From Chaetoceros tenuissimus (lineage: Eukaryota > Bacillariophyta > Thalassiosirophyceae > Chaetocerotales > Chaetocerotaceae): 64,000 bases of DNA. The stretch is taken from the NCBI GenBank assembly GCA_021927905.1, contig BLLK01000072.1, positions 124,001 to 188,000 of the forward strand, written 5' to 3'. Position 1 is the stretch's first letter; the number at the start of each line of letters is the position of its first letter. Under the pieces are notes generated by a model. The model saw only the letters and a list, made by a program, of their open reading frames with translations. It searched no databases and was not told where the DNA came from. Of this stretch, positions 1-11,222 are shown one piece after another. The position numbers were made by a program, and so were the translations under genes.

Positions 1-1787
1 TTCCTGTTAAAGCAGATGCTGGGACTACATGTCTCGACGACCATCGTGTAAGTGACGATCGCCTTTCATCTGGTCGTCCTCTTGGGGAAGTTGGCGATGA
101 CTGATTTCCCTTTTCTACCATGACAAATCCCCCACTGCTACTATCATCAGAGTGCTGTGAATCACTTCGTCGTGAATGAGTTCTTGGTTCATTTGAGGAC
201 TTAAGAGTCATTGGTGGAATCACATGAGGTGATGATGACCTAACTGGAATTGATCCAGGCGGACTAGGTTGTAATGGAGTAAAATGAGATTGGGGTCTTG
301 GCCCCGAGTGGTTGTTGTAAGCATGCGTGTGTTGCGAAAGTCCATGATTTTGAGAAGTCTGAAAGGAGCGCATTGGTTCAGCTTGACCACGACTTTGCAT
401 CTCAACCTCGAGTGCATTGGAAGATGCTAGATAAGATTCTTCCACTTCTGAAATAGGACCCAAGTTCGCCTTTGTCTGTGGATTCAGGGCAGTTGCAATA
501 CCATTTACATCGGAACCAAATTTAGATACGGAATTCTCAACTTGAACTGATGTTGCACCATTGCATCCAACCGCTACAAATGTATTAGTCCTTTCTATAA
601 ATTCAGTAAAGTTTGCTCTCTTCATTGGATTTCTATTTAGTAGAATCCTCAACAATTGAACACACTCATCAGTTACTTTAACATCAGGCGGAAGTCTAAC
701 AGCTTTCTGTTGAATATTTCTCAATAAATCCATATGATTCTCTCCATGGAACGGAGGACGACCGGCAATCATTTCAAATAGTACAGTTCCAGCACTCCAG
801 AGGTCTGCTTTGTTATCGTATCTAAATGAAAAAAAAAATTAATAGTGAGAACAAGTGAGAATTCCTATCAAAGGAAATCTATGATTCTTTTCAAAGCAAA
901 TTATCGCACCTTCTGTGTTGCAAGATTTCTGGAGCCATATAAAGTGGACTTCCACACAATGTTTCTGCTAGACTAGTCTTTTGCAAATGTCTCGCAAACC
1001 CAAAATCTGCAAGTTTCAAATGGAACTGACTAGAAGGAAAGTTTTCAATACGCCTTTTATTTTCTTCTTCGTCGGACCTAGATGGATCATCCAGTTCATC
1101 TAATGGTAAAGGTCCAGTCAGCAATAGGTTTTGCGGCTTGATATCTCTATGAATTAAATTCTGTGATGCTAAAAAGGCAAGTCCAGAGGCAAGATCTCTC
1201 ATCAATCTTCTCGACAACCGTTCTGTCAATCTCCCAGTCTTTCTAGATCGAATCAGATTTTGTAAATCACCTCCGGCACAATATTCTAGAATAAGATCAA
1301 AGAACTCATTGGTCTTGTGTGCATGATGCAGGCAAACTATATTTTGATGTCTGTACTTGGTCAATATGGAAATTTCTAGGTCAAGATTTTCAAGCACTTT
1401 TTTTGTCAATTTATTGGAACTTCGGTCAATACGTTTAATTGCAACATATTTTGCTTGGAGATTTGAGTCAGTTTCTGATTGAGAGGCAAGAGTCTTGTCT
1501 CTAACAGCTCTATAAACTGAGGCAAAACTACCTGAACCTAATTTCTGTTCCAGTCTATATCCCGCCACAGTAATGATGTGTTGCTGTGGATAATGTTGCG
1601 GTTGATGCTGTGGCTGATATCCCTGATGTGCATGTTGTGTCTGCTGCTGGTAGTTCAGAGGCTGCTGTTGCAAGTTATTGGGACCATTCATATTTTGCTG
1701 CATATTATTTGTGTTGTGAACATGTCCTGAATTCCTATCATGTGTGTTGGTATTCCCGTCGTAATTTATAGGAATTTGATTCGACAT
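1..1787 (-). CDS. ATG1/ULK-like serine/threonine protein kinase, 3' end outside the window
   Basis: Exon 1 is 910-1787 and exon 2 is 1-821 (still open at the window edge), joined over an 88-nt GT-AG intron (822-909) that restores the reading HRR-YDNKADLWSAG. The first 70 residues are rich in Gln, Asn and His. The kinase domain then shows a glycine loop GSGSFASV (about 84-91), VAIK lysine (118), HRDIKPQN (213-220), DFG (261-263) and CGSPLYMAPEIL (278-289). After the kinase fold comes a Ser/Pro/His-rich tail without a recognised domain. The GSPLYMAPEIL activation segment and the GGDL hinge are typical of ATG1/ULK kinases, which start autophagy. The family is well supported; true ATG1 versus a ULK4/fused-like relative is not settled because the C-terminal regulatory domain is missing. 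An insert of about 25 acidic residues lies between HRD and DFG. Confidence 0.85.
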
Positions 1788-2861
1788 TGCATCTTATGGA
1801 AAATGAAAGGGCGTCTACCTATTGTATCTTTATAAGTATTTAAAGTTTGAACGGAAGCAATGCAAGGACTATGGACTGACTCACTTCCTGTGCTTTGCTC
1901 TAATAATGATGTGTCTCAGATTCTTCTAGGACGAACAAGAATTTCCAGGAACAAAATTTCTTTCTTTTTCTCTATACAAATAACTTATGTTGTGTTCTTC
2001 ACCATTCAATGAGTGGAAAATGGTGTGGCTCTAGTAATGAGTCTTGGTGAAACAAGAACACAAAGTTATTTTTTGATTGTTTGTTGATTGCTTTGAATAG
2101 TATGTTGAAGCTAGGACAAAAGATTGATCAGTGTGGATCACTCAATGTTTTCCTCATGAATTTTTGAAGTGTCAGTCTGATCTAAGAATTCTTCTGTTGT
2201 GCGTGTGTTCTTTGAAGAGTGTTGCTGGAAGCATGAGCTGTCTAATAGTTTAGTAAGTGTTCAGAGGGGCAATTGTAAAAAACTACCACGCTCGCACGTT
2301 GACAAAAGGGTGACAGCTTCGGAGCCCAAATACTTGGGGGCTGACATACCACCCCTTCTTCTTTTTAAATTCAAAAAAAAGGAAGAAATTAGAGAAAATA
2401 GGAAAGGAAGAAGAGGGACTTTCATGGACAAGGTGTAACCATTGGAATAGTATCTGCATAAGAAATTTATATCATAGTAAAAAATTGCTTCTGAAAATAG
2501 GATACAGATAGTACTAAAAACATTATACCTATAACTTATCATTCACGGTACCTAGGTACTAATGTAATAATTGATTTCACGTTAATGAAATCCTTAAAAA
2601 CATTTTCATTTCTTCGCGTTCATGTTTGCATATAATAGTTTAAAGTGAAGGCAATAATATATTTTCAATTTCACTTCTCTAAAAAGTTATACGTGATAAA
2701 CATATGACACTGAGATTCTATGTTATTTCTAAAAAATCGTTCTATTTTTACTCTATTTTGTAGAACTTGATCACCCCACAATCTCTATTGACATCAGAAG
2801 CACATATACTATTGAATGTATAATGCTGCTTCTGTTTACCTTTCTACAAGACCTTATAGTC
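1788..2861. other. Intergenic region upstream of the kinase gene
   Basis: No convincing gene. It holds the promoter side of the kinase gene and the 3' flank of the secreted-protein gene. Short open frames here have no domain and AT-rich composition. A short imperfect hairpin (AGCCCAA / TTGGGGGCT) lies near 2322-2342; its role is unknown. Confidence 0.6.
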
Positions 2862-3536
2862 TTAAAGTACAGTCAAAGCGAGTCCAAGTACACCAATCCA
2901 TGTCGAGGTTTTAATTACAACACTGCCCGACGTATTTTTTGCACCATTTACTTGGTAATCGCTTGGAGTGTAATGATCTTCTCTTTGATAAAATGTACAC
3001 GAGAGATCATCTTCATGAAAAAGAGAATGATCGGTTGATGAAGAACGTAGTACATCTTTCATCACGTTCTCTACTTGGTCCTTGTCACAGTTGTGTGCTA
3101 TGCACACTGGTACATTGCTCATTTCCATCTCCAGATCCATGGCAGAATTTGAACATTCTAGAATAAGGTTAAGAGGATAATGTTCTGCTTCTAGCATTGA
3201 ACATTGGGTAACATATCCCCCTGTATAATGCTGATAGTCCACTAGACAATCCATTTGCATTCTTCCATCGACTTGAGTTGCTTTGCAGAATTCCAAAGGA
3301 GATGATTGGAAACGATATGTGAAAGAGTCCATTGATGTTTGCAAGGACTCAGATAGAGAAGCGTCAAGCTCTAGCTCCATCATATCTTCGTGGCATGCAT
3401 CACTTAATCCTGATAGGTTGCGAGTGATGGATGTGTGCAAATTTCCTATCCGTAATTGAGCTTGGCTAGGCCTCGAAAAATCATTGGATGCCGCAACAAG
3501 TCCAAGCGAAAGAAACTGAATTATTTTCATCATCAT
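2862..3536 (-). CDS. Small secreted or GPI-anchored protein of unknown function
   Basis: About 224 residues, starting at the first of three consecutive ATG codons; the open frame upstream begins only with TTG. The N-terminus (MKIIQFLSLGLVAAS) looks like a signal peptide. The C-terminus ends in a hydrophobic stretch (WIGVLGLALTVL) after a small-residue segment (NGAKNTSGS), which is the arrangement expected for a GPI-anchor signal. In between are about nine cysteines, consistent with a disulphide-bonded extracellular domain. I do not recognise the family. It stands alone on the minus strand between the kinase and the patatin-like gene. Confidence 0.65.
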   Translation of the reverse strand: MMMKIIQFLSLGLVAASNDFSRPSQAQLRIGNLHTSITRNLSGLSDACHEDMMELELDASLSESLQTSMDSFTYRFQSSPLEFCKATQVDGRMQMDCLVDYQHYTGGYVTQCSMLEAEHYPLNLILECSNSAMDLEMEMSNVPVCIAHNCDKDQVENVMKDVLRSSSTDHSLFHEDDLSCTFYQREDHYTPSDYQVNGAKNTSGSVVIKTSTWIGVLGLALTVL

Positions 3537-4068
3537 GATCAATGATGTATATTTTTAAATTGATTCTTATAAGCACTGATTGGGCTTCATGAATGGTTCT
3601 ATTGACTCGGATTTGTGCTCTCACTTTTTCACTCTTGAGTAATTTGAAAGAAGGAATGGATGGGACTCGACTCGGAGTGTTTCAACCAAGAACAAAAGCT
3701 GTGGATTTGATGCGTCATTAGCTAAATAAGTCTGCTCGACAGTTCAAATTTGCCAGTCTTGTAAAAATTATGTGTGACAAAAAATTTGAATTGGGAGAAG
3801 CCTAGCTAGACTACTAGTCTACTTAGGTAGTATCATAGTTTTGCACTACGTTTTACAACTCCAGTTTCAAAAACATACCATGCATGCTATGTGTTCATTC
3901 AGATCTTCAATTTTTTGTAGGACAATGAAAAAGTTTGAGGTAAATTATTACACAATCATATAATCATATCAGTTGAAAGATGACATGAGAGAGAAGAGTT
4001 TTAGAAAAAAGAATTCCATAAATAGTTATTCAACCATATTATTATTTTAAAATCCCTCATAGCTTAGC
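3537..4068. other. Intergenic region between two minus-strand genes
   Basis: Carries the upstream region of the secreted-protein gene and the 3' flank of the patatin-like gene. AT-rich, with no open frame or repeat that I can support. Confidence 0.6.
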
Positions 4069-5886
4069 TTAATCAACAAATTCACTTGCATCGACATGTA
4101 GTATGTAATGCCCATCTTCTAACATGTACATAGGCTGGTCAAGTACGCTTATTACAGCCTTCCTTGCTGCCTCTACTGCTTTTGGTCCATTACTCATCGC
4201 CCAAGGACCGCACTGTGGTGTATTTTCAATCGAAATGGATACAACCTCTTTAGCATGAAGTCCGCCTGGGAGTTGTTTTGGACCGACTGGACCGCTTATT
4301 CCAAAGTTTCCAGAGAGAAGGTTCACCACACGTTTATTCTTTTCATTCTTTCTTAATTCTGACAGACCTGCAAGACCCAAACCATCTGTGACTCCACCAT
4401 CAATTAAATAGTGGTGACTTGAATCATCCCCTATAGATCTTCTATTTAACCATTTACAAGGCTGGAAAAGTCCAGGAAATGTAGCAGAAGCCCTTGCAGC
4501 CTTTCCCATGCAACCCTCTGTTAGAATTTTACCCTCTAGGTTCAAAACATCAAAGCCAGATACTGCAACAGGGATTAGCCCGTGTTCTAAGTTAACGTTT
4601 TCCAATGCTCGCACCTCTTCTTTTGATAGGTGATGAATCTCTCTCTCATCATCTTGGCTTAGAGTCAAACCCGAACGCTTGAGCCTAGAAATCATGATTT
4701 CCTCAAAAAGATTACCTTTAATCATCCCTCCAAATCCAGGAAAATCCCAAAACTTGTCGATCGTCATTGAACTTGCAAATTCTGCAGATTCCCTTGGATC
4801 TAAGCCGGAAGCTAGAAGTACTGCAGCCATTGCTCCAGCACTCGCCCCGGCGACAGACTTCAAAAGAGGCTCAGTAGGAATATTGCCGTCTATTTCTTCA
4901 TTGATTTGTTGCACCTTACTTATATCAACTGGAAGTAAAAATTTCCCTTCATTGATTGCACTTTGTTGTAATACATTCTCTCGAAAAGCAGTGAGGGCAC
5001 CAAAATATACATAAAACCCAAAGAACGCTGGTGCCCTTTTGTGTGATACGAGACGTAGGTTTGAGACAAATATATTTCCAAAGCTTGCAAAATTTGAAAC
5101 ATTAATTACTTACAGACCCAAATGAAAGCCATCGTCGTGAGAGAGGAATTCTCGCAAGGTAACATTACTCAATTTGTCGAAATCATTTCCCTCATTTATT
5201 GCGCTTCGATTACGCTTCCACTTTTTCGAAGAATAGGATGCATGACTAGGTGGAATGATGTGTGGATGATGACGATGACGTTGCACCAGTGCAGATACCG
5301 GTTTTAAAAACATATCAAGTAAGAATATAGTGGCCATTGTATTGAACACAAATAGTAACGAGAAACACAATATCACTTTGAAATAAGATATATTTCGCTG
5401 TTCAATGGATGTAGTTTTCTCTTCTTCATTTTCTTGTTCATCTTCCATACCAATAGCTTGATCATTGTGTTCTTCTTCTAAAGCTTCTGCGTTTCCAATT
5501 TTAGTTGTTTGATCTGCAACCTTTGTCGCCTCATCTGTACTTGGAGTAATCATAATGTCCAAATATTCAGCCTGCACTTCGTCAGATATCTGCCTAATCG
5601 GTATCTTTGTTTCCAAGTGATGAGTCGCGTGACCATTGTCTACAACTGCCTGCACTGGAAGGTTCACAGACATGGAATTTTCAATGGATCTTTTCGCCCC
5701 AACATTCATGAGATTTAGAGTAGGTGAATCATTTTCATTACTTTTGATACGTTTACTGGCTTCTTCTGCTAAATGTTGCGAAGGCTGCTCATTATTTTCT
5801 GAATTTAATGCATCAGCATTTGATACCTCTGCAGCACTTCTCTTCCCCAAAAGAGATGCGCTTTGCATCTGTACATCATCGCTCAT
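4069..5886 (-). CDS. Patatin-like phospholipase with N-terminal membrane anchor, two exons
   Basis: Exon 1 is 5114-5886 and exon 2 is 4069-5035, separated by a 78-nt intron (5036-5113, GTAAGT...AAAAG). Splicing joins DDGFHL-G-L to APAFFGFYVYFGAL, rebuilding the start of the patatin domain across the junction; without it exon 1 would stop at the donor (CTG-TAA-GT). Predicted length 579 residues. Order: disordered acidic region (1 to about 165), a transmembrane helix (ILCFSLLFVFNTMATIFLL, about 170-195), a basic His-rich linker, then the patatin domain with the nucleophile elbow GASAG and the catalytic DGG (LIDGGVTDGLG). Both residues of the Ser/Asp dyad are present. Expected activity is lipid acyl hydrolysis at a membrane. 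Substrate is unknown. The gene is divergent from the sideroflexin gene across 330 bp. Confidence 0.85.
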
Positions 5887-6216
5887 AGTTCTACGATATA
5901 TTCAGCTTGAGAAGATTTTGATGCAATGGGTAGAGTGTATTAAAGTATGAGCACTTCACTGTTTCACTGCTTTGTCTTCAAAAATGTGAGGAAACGCATT
6001 TATCTTTGTTCGAATCGGCTATTATTGACATCAGCTGCGAGTGTCACTCTCTCCTCCCAACCACTCATTTTTGAAGGTTTCTGATTGGCCTTCGCATACG
6101 CACAAAGTGATAAGTGATGGATTGTGAATACTACTTGAACTTGTATATCCAACAAACTTCACAACATTGATTCAAGAACTACAATTCTATTGTTAAAAGG
6201 ATCTATTTCAACAATC
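5887..6216. promoter_or_regulatory. Shared bidirectional promoter region of the patatin-like and sideroflexin genes
   Basis: 330 bp between two divergent start codons. It contains an inverted CCAAT box (ATTGG at 6084-6088). No TATA box is obvious. Assigned as a promoter by position only. Confidence 0.5.
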
Positions 6217-7484
6217 ATGTCCATGAGTTTTGCATCAAAGCTATCCAAGTTTTCCAACAAAAGCAGATTTGCTTCCATTAGAAGTAAATCTTCTGCTTCA
6301 ACAGATGTCTCGTCATCCGAGCCATCTGTCCCTATTTTGCAAACAGCTATCGCTGCTACTGCTGGGATTGCAACTGTGGCATTGACAGCTATCGGAGTTG
6401 AAAGGGCAACTGCATCTTCAGTTCCAAAATTCGATCCATCAGGAGAAAGATTTGATCAGACCACTTTTCTTGGAAGATTTTCGAAAATGACTTTGGCATG
6501 CGATCCAACTCTTCTTCTCTACAGTGCAGATGATGCTTCAAATGCAAAGGCTATGGTCAAGGATTATACAAATCTATTGGAAAATTTACCCGATGGAGTG
6601 ACAGAACAACAAATGAGTCATAAATTGTGGGAAGCTCAAAGAATTTCTTCTGCTTCTCTGCATCCAGATACAGGTGATGTGATTCCAGCACCATTTCGTA
6701 TGAGTGGATATGTTCCATTTAATGGACCAATCTGTGTATCAATGGTTGCGTCAACTTCTACTCCAGCATTACTTTTCTGGTCATGGATGAATCAAAGTCA
6801 AAATGCTCTAGTGAATTATTACAATAGAAATGCAGCTAGTGAAATGAGTAATGAGACCCTTATGAAAAGTTATGCAACTGCAGTAACGTCAGCTTTGACT
6901 GTAGCGTTTGGATTAGCTACTCTCATTCAGAAGTAAGTGCACTCGAAAATGTATACATTCATTTTTTCTTCGAGATTTGTCACTGATGATTACAATTCAG
7001 ACGCTTTGATGCAGCAAAAGCCAAACAGTTGATGAAATTTGTGGCATTCCCATCTGCTGTAGTAGCATCTAGTTTGAATTGTTATATTGTTCGTTCACCA
7101 GAAATTGATACTGGAGTTCCATTGGTGAATGCAGATGGAGAGGACGTAGCACCAGGAATTACATCAAAGATTGCAGCTAGAAATGGGGTAAACTCAACCA
7201 CTGCGTCAAGAGCAATATTACAGGCTCCGGTTTATTTCCTTCCGCCAGTTCTCATGGGTAGTGTACCATTTTTGAAAAATATGATCAAGAGAAATCCTGC
7301 AATCACTGTTCCAATGACAACTTATCTTGTTTTGGTTGCATTTGGACTCGGACTTCCATCTACAGTAGCAATTTTCCCTCAAATGGCAGAGATTGAAGCA
7401 AAGGACTGCGAAGCTGAATTCCAAGGATTGAAAGATAAGAATGGAAAGCCATATGATAAGTTTTACTACAACAAGGGACTATAA
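6217..7484 (+). CDS. Sideroflexin (mitochondrial amino-acid transporter family)
   Basis: Exon 1 is 6217-6932 and exon 2 is 7001-7484, with a 68-nt intron (GTAAGT...TTCAG) restoring IQ-K-RFDAAKAKQLMKF. Predicted length 399 residues; the start is the first ATG, since the frame upstream opens with TTG. The N-terminal ~75 residues are rich in Ser, Lys and Arg with few acids, as in a mitochondrial presequence. The body carries sideroflexin features: FDQTTFLGRF, the HPDTGDVIPAPFRMSGYVPFN block, and WMNQSQNALVNYYNR, followed by several hydrophobic helices. Family members move serine or other small amino acids across the inner mitochondrial membrane. The substrate here cannot be read from the sequence. 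The 3' end faces the YaaA-like gene 268 bp away. Confidence 0.93.
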
Positions 7485-7752
7485 TTAAATACATTTTCTT
7501 CATAAAGTTCAAGTCTTTCATTCTATTTTATGTGCTAACATTTTTATTCACAAAATGTATTTCAGCAATGTTCACAAGTAATGGAATAATTGACGATTGA
7601 ATAAGAATTCTTTTCTGTTAGACAACTACACAACCATTGGTAGTATCATACATGGCAAGAGTATTCTTGTCAATAAAATATTCAATCCACTTGAAGCAGA
7701 AAGATGGTGACATAATCATTCACTCTGTTGGTCAATATTATAAATTGTAACC

Positions 7753-8754
7753 TCAAATTTTCCGTCTAGACGATTTCTTCGAAGAAGTATTCCCACTTGT
7801 TTTTCGCTTTTTCACATCACCAGCCGTTACGTCATCTTTCCAATTCTTAGATCTGTCAAAGACAATTGTGGTTTCGTCTGATTTATCTTCACAGTAGGAG
7901 TATCCCTCTACGTCAAAGTTTTGAATTTCTTTTACGTTCTCAACTTGGTTCTCAGCAATGTATCGAACCATCAATCCACGAGCACGCTTGGCATGGACAG
8001 CTATTACTCTCCCTTCCTGTTGAAAGACAATCTTTACAAACTTACATCCATTGTCATTCAGCACTCCAGCATCAACTGCTGAAGAGTATTCATCAGATGC
8101 AAGATTAACACACACTGTACCATCAGCAGCTTTCATATCTTTCAATATACTAGAAGTTACACTTGATTTCCACCAAGAAGCAAGCGATTTCTCATCTGTA
8201 TCTAAATCCTCTAGAATCTTTTTTGTCGCCATTTCCAATCTATATGGCTGAATAAGACTCATAGGAGGTAACGCTCCAAAAAGTGGATCAATAATTCTCA
8301 AATATGTTTGCATGTACTTCAAAGTATCTTCACTACAAGTAGATGCACTGATTCCCTTAAACGCCGGTCCGTCAAAAGAAAATACTGCAGGTTTTGCATT
8401 CTTCTCGGTAGTATCGACATTTGTTTGATACTTTTCATAATAGTCTTTTACAGTTGCTGAAATATTATCACTGACTTTGAGCATGTCCTTCAACTGCTTT
8501 TGCGATGTTGACTTCATGATATCAACCAATATCCTTGTTTTTTCAACATCGCATTCTGCGGGCGATAGGCAGTCCGCAATCTGTTCTGAGATTGTACTTG
8601 ATAGTGGTGACAAGTCCAGAGTTTTTGCAGGACTTAAAATCATGAATATTCCTCGATTTGAAGTAATTTTTGTAGCTGCCATGGCAATGGTTTGTTCGAT
8701 ACCAATGTAAGAGAGTAATAATGCTAGAAAATAGAGTGAAAGAACTCTGCTCAT
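7753..8754 (-). CDS. YaaA/DUF328 (UPF0246) family protein with signal-like leader
   Basis: 333 residues from the ATG at 8754; the frame runs 14 codons further up but opens there with TTG. Family motifs: ILSPAKTLDLSP near the N-terminus, VFSFDGPAFKGI, the LRIIDPLFGALPPMSLIQPYRLEM block, VCVNLASDEY and HAKRARGLMVRYI. In bacteria YaaA limits free iron during peroxide stress. This copy has a hydrophobic N-terminus (LSLYFLALLLSYIGI) suggesting entry to the secretory pathway or a plastid bipartite leader, and a Lys/Arg-rich tail (VKKRKTSG...RRK). The ASAF-type plastid cleavage motif is not clear, so the location remains open. Mainly a bacterial family, so transfer or endosymbiotic origin is plausible. 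Confidence 0.9.
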   Translation of the reverse strand: MSRVLSLYFLALLLSYIGIEQTIAMAATKITSNRGIFMILSPAKTLDLSPLSSTISEQIADCLSPAECDVEKTRILVDIMKSTSQKQLKDMLKVSDNISATVKDYYEKYQTNVDTTEKNAKPAVFSFDGPAFKGISASTCSEDTLKYMQTYLRIIDPLFGALPPMSLIQPYRLEMATKKILEDLDTDEKSLASWWKSSVTSSILKDMKAADGTVCVNLASDEYSSAVDAGVLNDNGCKFVKIVFQQEGRVIAVHAKRARGLMVRYIAENQVENVKEIQNFDVEGYSYCEDKSDETTIVFDRSKNWKDDVTAGDVKKRKTSGNTSSKKSSRRKI

Positions 8755-9287
8755 AATATTGTATAAAAAGCAGGTATAGGAGTAGTAAATATCCAATTTC
8801 TTCTATGTAAAAATGCATGGAAAGCCAAGGAAAGCTTCGTTTGAAGTCGAGTCAGTTATGAGATATGCATAGATAATTGCTATTTAGTAAATAGGATATG
8901 AGAATTGCATGTTTGGAGTGAGTACCGTCCTGCTAACTTTTTAGGTAGAAAATTATCCGAAAAGGCTGTTTTGACTATGACTGTTGTTCATTGCACGACT
9001 TCTTCACGGTTCAAAATACAAACAGAATGAAGTGAGAACACACAACGGCATAGGTAGAAAGAATGCTGGTGGTATGGTGGATAGTAGATCAGGCAAAAAC
9101 ATCGTCTGTTAAATCTGTCGATCTGTCGATAACAAACATTGATATTATTTTATCAAACTCAAGTTCAAATTCATAGAACGCATTGTAGCACCAAGATAGT
9201 AAAACTAATATCAGTCCATTGTTATCGGACTCAATACTTAGACTTGTACTCAGACCCTTCACCATACAACAAAGTATCATCGAAGAG
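8755..9287. promoter_or_regulatory. Shared bidirectional promoter region
   Basis: 533 bp between the divergent YaaA-like gene and the Q-rich protein gene. A short direct repeat of CTGTCGAT lies near 9115-9131. No other element stands out. Confidence 0.45.
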
Positions 9288-11153
9288 ATGACTACTCGAA
9301 ACATGGGCAAAAATTCAAGTGATGAATCATCATCTAGTGCGGATACTGCTGATGATAGGCAACTAGCTTATAATAGTGAACAGCCAGATTCAAGAAAGTC
9401 AGAATCTTATGGCTTGAAAGTTGGTGAAAAGAGTTCTTACGAAAAGATTTCCTCGAACATCACACCAAGTACCGAGAATTCACCGGCGAAGGAAAGCAGA
9501 GAAAGTGACGAAAGCTCTGAAGAATGTTCACCTTATAAGTCACCTTCCAGCGCTTTCATGAATGCATCTCCACATTTACCTCCAATTCCATCAGCTACAA
9601 ATGCAAGACAGCAGATTCAAAACCGTGATATTGCTCTTCGCTTGCTTTCTACGCCGACTAGTTCTCATGCTGTAGCTGAAGATACCCAGTACGCAAATGT
9701 TGATCATCAGCGCTTACTACTAGCTGTACAACTACATCAACAACAACAAAGGGAACAACATCACTTTCGATTGCAGCAGCAATTGATATTGCAAAGGCAT
9801 CATGAAGAAATTCAGAGAGAATTACAAATCAAGCAGCTACGACAACAGCTAATGGGAAGGACCGCTTTAGATCATTCTAGTATTCTCCACTGTCCAAATA
9901 CATCTTTTCAAAACAATAGTATGCATGTACCATTTTTACAAGGGGCTCAATATTCGGGTTTGAACAATAATTTTCAAATACAACAAGGACTTCAGATGTC
10001 AAACGGCTACATGCCGCAAGGTAATCTTCCAAGTAACTATGTTCGGTTACCAAGTGGAGTGATTGTGGAATCTGGAAATCAAACGCATTTTGCAGACAGT
10101 ATGCAAAATCAGCAGCACGAGAATATTTTGAGTACAATAATGCAGCAGTATTCTACAAATGATAATGAGGAAAATGGAAGAAAAGAAATGAAAACGCCAA
10201 ATGCCTCACCGAAACGCAAGAGTACTTCGAAGAAGAAAGGTACTGCAAAAGGCGGTACCAAGTCAAAAAATAAAAAGAAGAAACAAAAGAAGCATCATAA
10301 CCACGAGGAACAAGGAAAAGCTTCACCGCGTATACATCTAGATAGATTGAATCAATCCCCAAGCAAATTAGGTTTGTCAAGTCCATTGCCTAAGCCAGGT
10401 GTGTATCATTCCCTAACGCAACTCGTGACAGAGGAAATTGACAGTTCAGCCGGATTGGTGTTTAGAAATTTAGACAATGTGGATCCTGATAAATTTTTAC
10501 ATGTACCTGGTGTCAGGAAACGTTCCAAATCAAATAAAACAAAGAAGAGGGGTGGCGACAAGAAATCCAAGGCGCTTTCAAGGTCTTCTAGTATGGGAGA
10601 CGATAATGATACGCGTGAAGTTTATTGTGCTAGAACAACTATATCAGGAGTTTCTGTTAATCTTGGGTCAAATCATCGAACGTCAACCGAAGCAGCAGCA
10701 GCATTGGATATAGCAAACCAGCTGTATAATGGTCTCGATAATCACAAACCCTTTTATGTGTTATCAGAAGTAGAGGTCATGGTTGCATTGAAAGCTATAG
10801 GTCATGATAGTATCGCTGCTCTGCAAAGATTTCAGCGGAATCTATTCACATCAGATCAGAAGATCGAATTTGAAAACTTGGTGGAAAAAGCACTTGCAAG
10901 CATCGGTGGAAATGATGATGAACTTGCTGCTATACTACTTAACATTGGTAGTTACAGCAACAAGAAAGGAAGTTCATCTTCAATAGATGCAAGCAAACAC
11001 TCGGTTGCTTCGAAGTCAAAAAAGAAATCAAAGAAAACAACAAATTCAAGTAGTAGTAACAGCGAAATGAAATATGCTGGGGAACATGTAATATATGATG
11101 TCGATGAAGATGGCTTTTTCTCAATGAGGCTCGACTCAGCTTTAGGAGTATAA
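9288..11153 (+). CDS. Gln/Ser/Lys-rich protein with small conserved-looking C-terminal domain
   Basis: 621 residues from the ATG at 9288 (upstream frame opens with TTG). The N-terminal part is Ser- and Glu-rich, residues about 150-220 are Gln/His-rich and probably helical, then a strongly basic Lys-rich stretch (about 300-345) resembles nuclear localisation signals. A more ordered region follows (about 465-570: VYCARTTISGVSVNLGSN ... VMVALKAIGHDSIAALQRFQ ... IEFENLVEKALASIGG), which looks helical and globular. The last residues are acidic then hydrophobic (DVDEDGFFSMRLDSALGV). I do not recognise the family. A nuclear role is suggested by composition only. Its 3' end lies 69 bp from the convergent coiled-coil gene. 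Confidence 0.75.
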   Translation: MTTRNMGKNSSDESSSSADTADDRQLAYNSEQPDSRKSESYGLKVGEKSSYEKISSNITPSTENSPAKESRESDESSEECSPYKSPSSAFMNASPHLPPIPSATNARQQIQNRDIALRLLSTPTSSHAVAEDTQYANVDHQRLLLAVQLHQQQQREQHHFRLQQQLILQRHHEEIQRELQIKQLRQQLMGRTALDHSSILHCPNTSFQNNSMHVPFLQGAQYSGLNNNFQIQQGLQMSNGYMPQGNLPSNYVRLPSGVIVESGNQTHFADSMQNQQHENILSTIMQQYSTNDNEENGRKEMKTPNASPKRKSTSKKKGTAKGGTKSKNKKKKQKKHHNHEEQGKASPRIHLDRLNQSPSKLGLSSPLPKPGVYHSLTQLVTEEIDSSAGLVFRNLDNVDPDKFLHVPGVRKRSKSNKTKKRGGDKKSKALSRSSSMGDDNDTREVYCARTTISGVSVNLGSNHRTSTEAAAALDIANQLYNGLDNHKPFYVLSEVEVMVALKAIGHDSIAALQRFQRNLFTSDQKIEFENLVEKALASIGGNDDELAAILLNIGSYSNKKGSSSSIDASKHSVASKSKKKSKKTTNSSSSNSEMKYAGEHVIYDVDEDGFFSMRLDSALGV

Positions 11154-11222
11154 TCAAAATTGAAACTTGACAAAAACAAAATATGCGGGGTTATAATTCA
11201 AGTATGAATTTGACAAAACTAT

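Noticed and set aside
2199-2542. Overlapping short frames on both strands near 2.2-2.5 kb
   Set aside because: No family, AT-rich composition, and neither fits a neighbouring gene.
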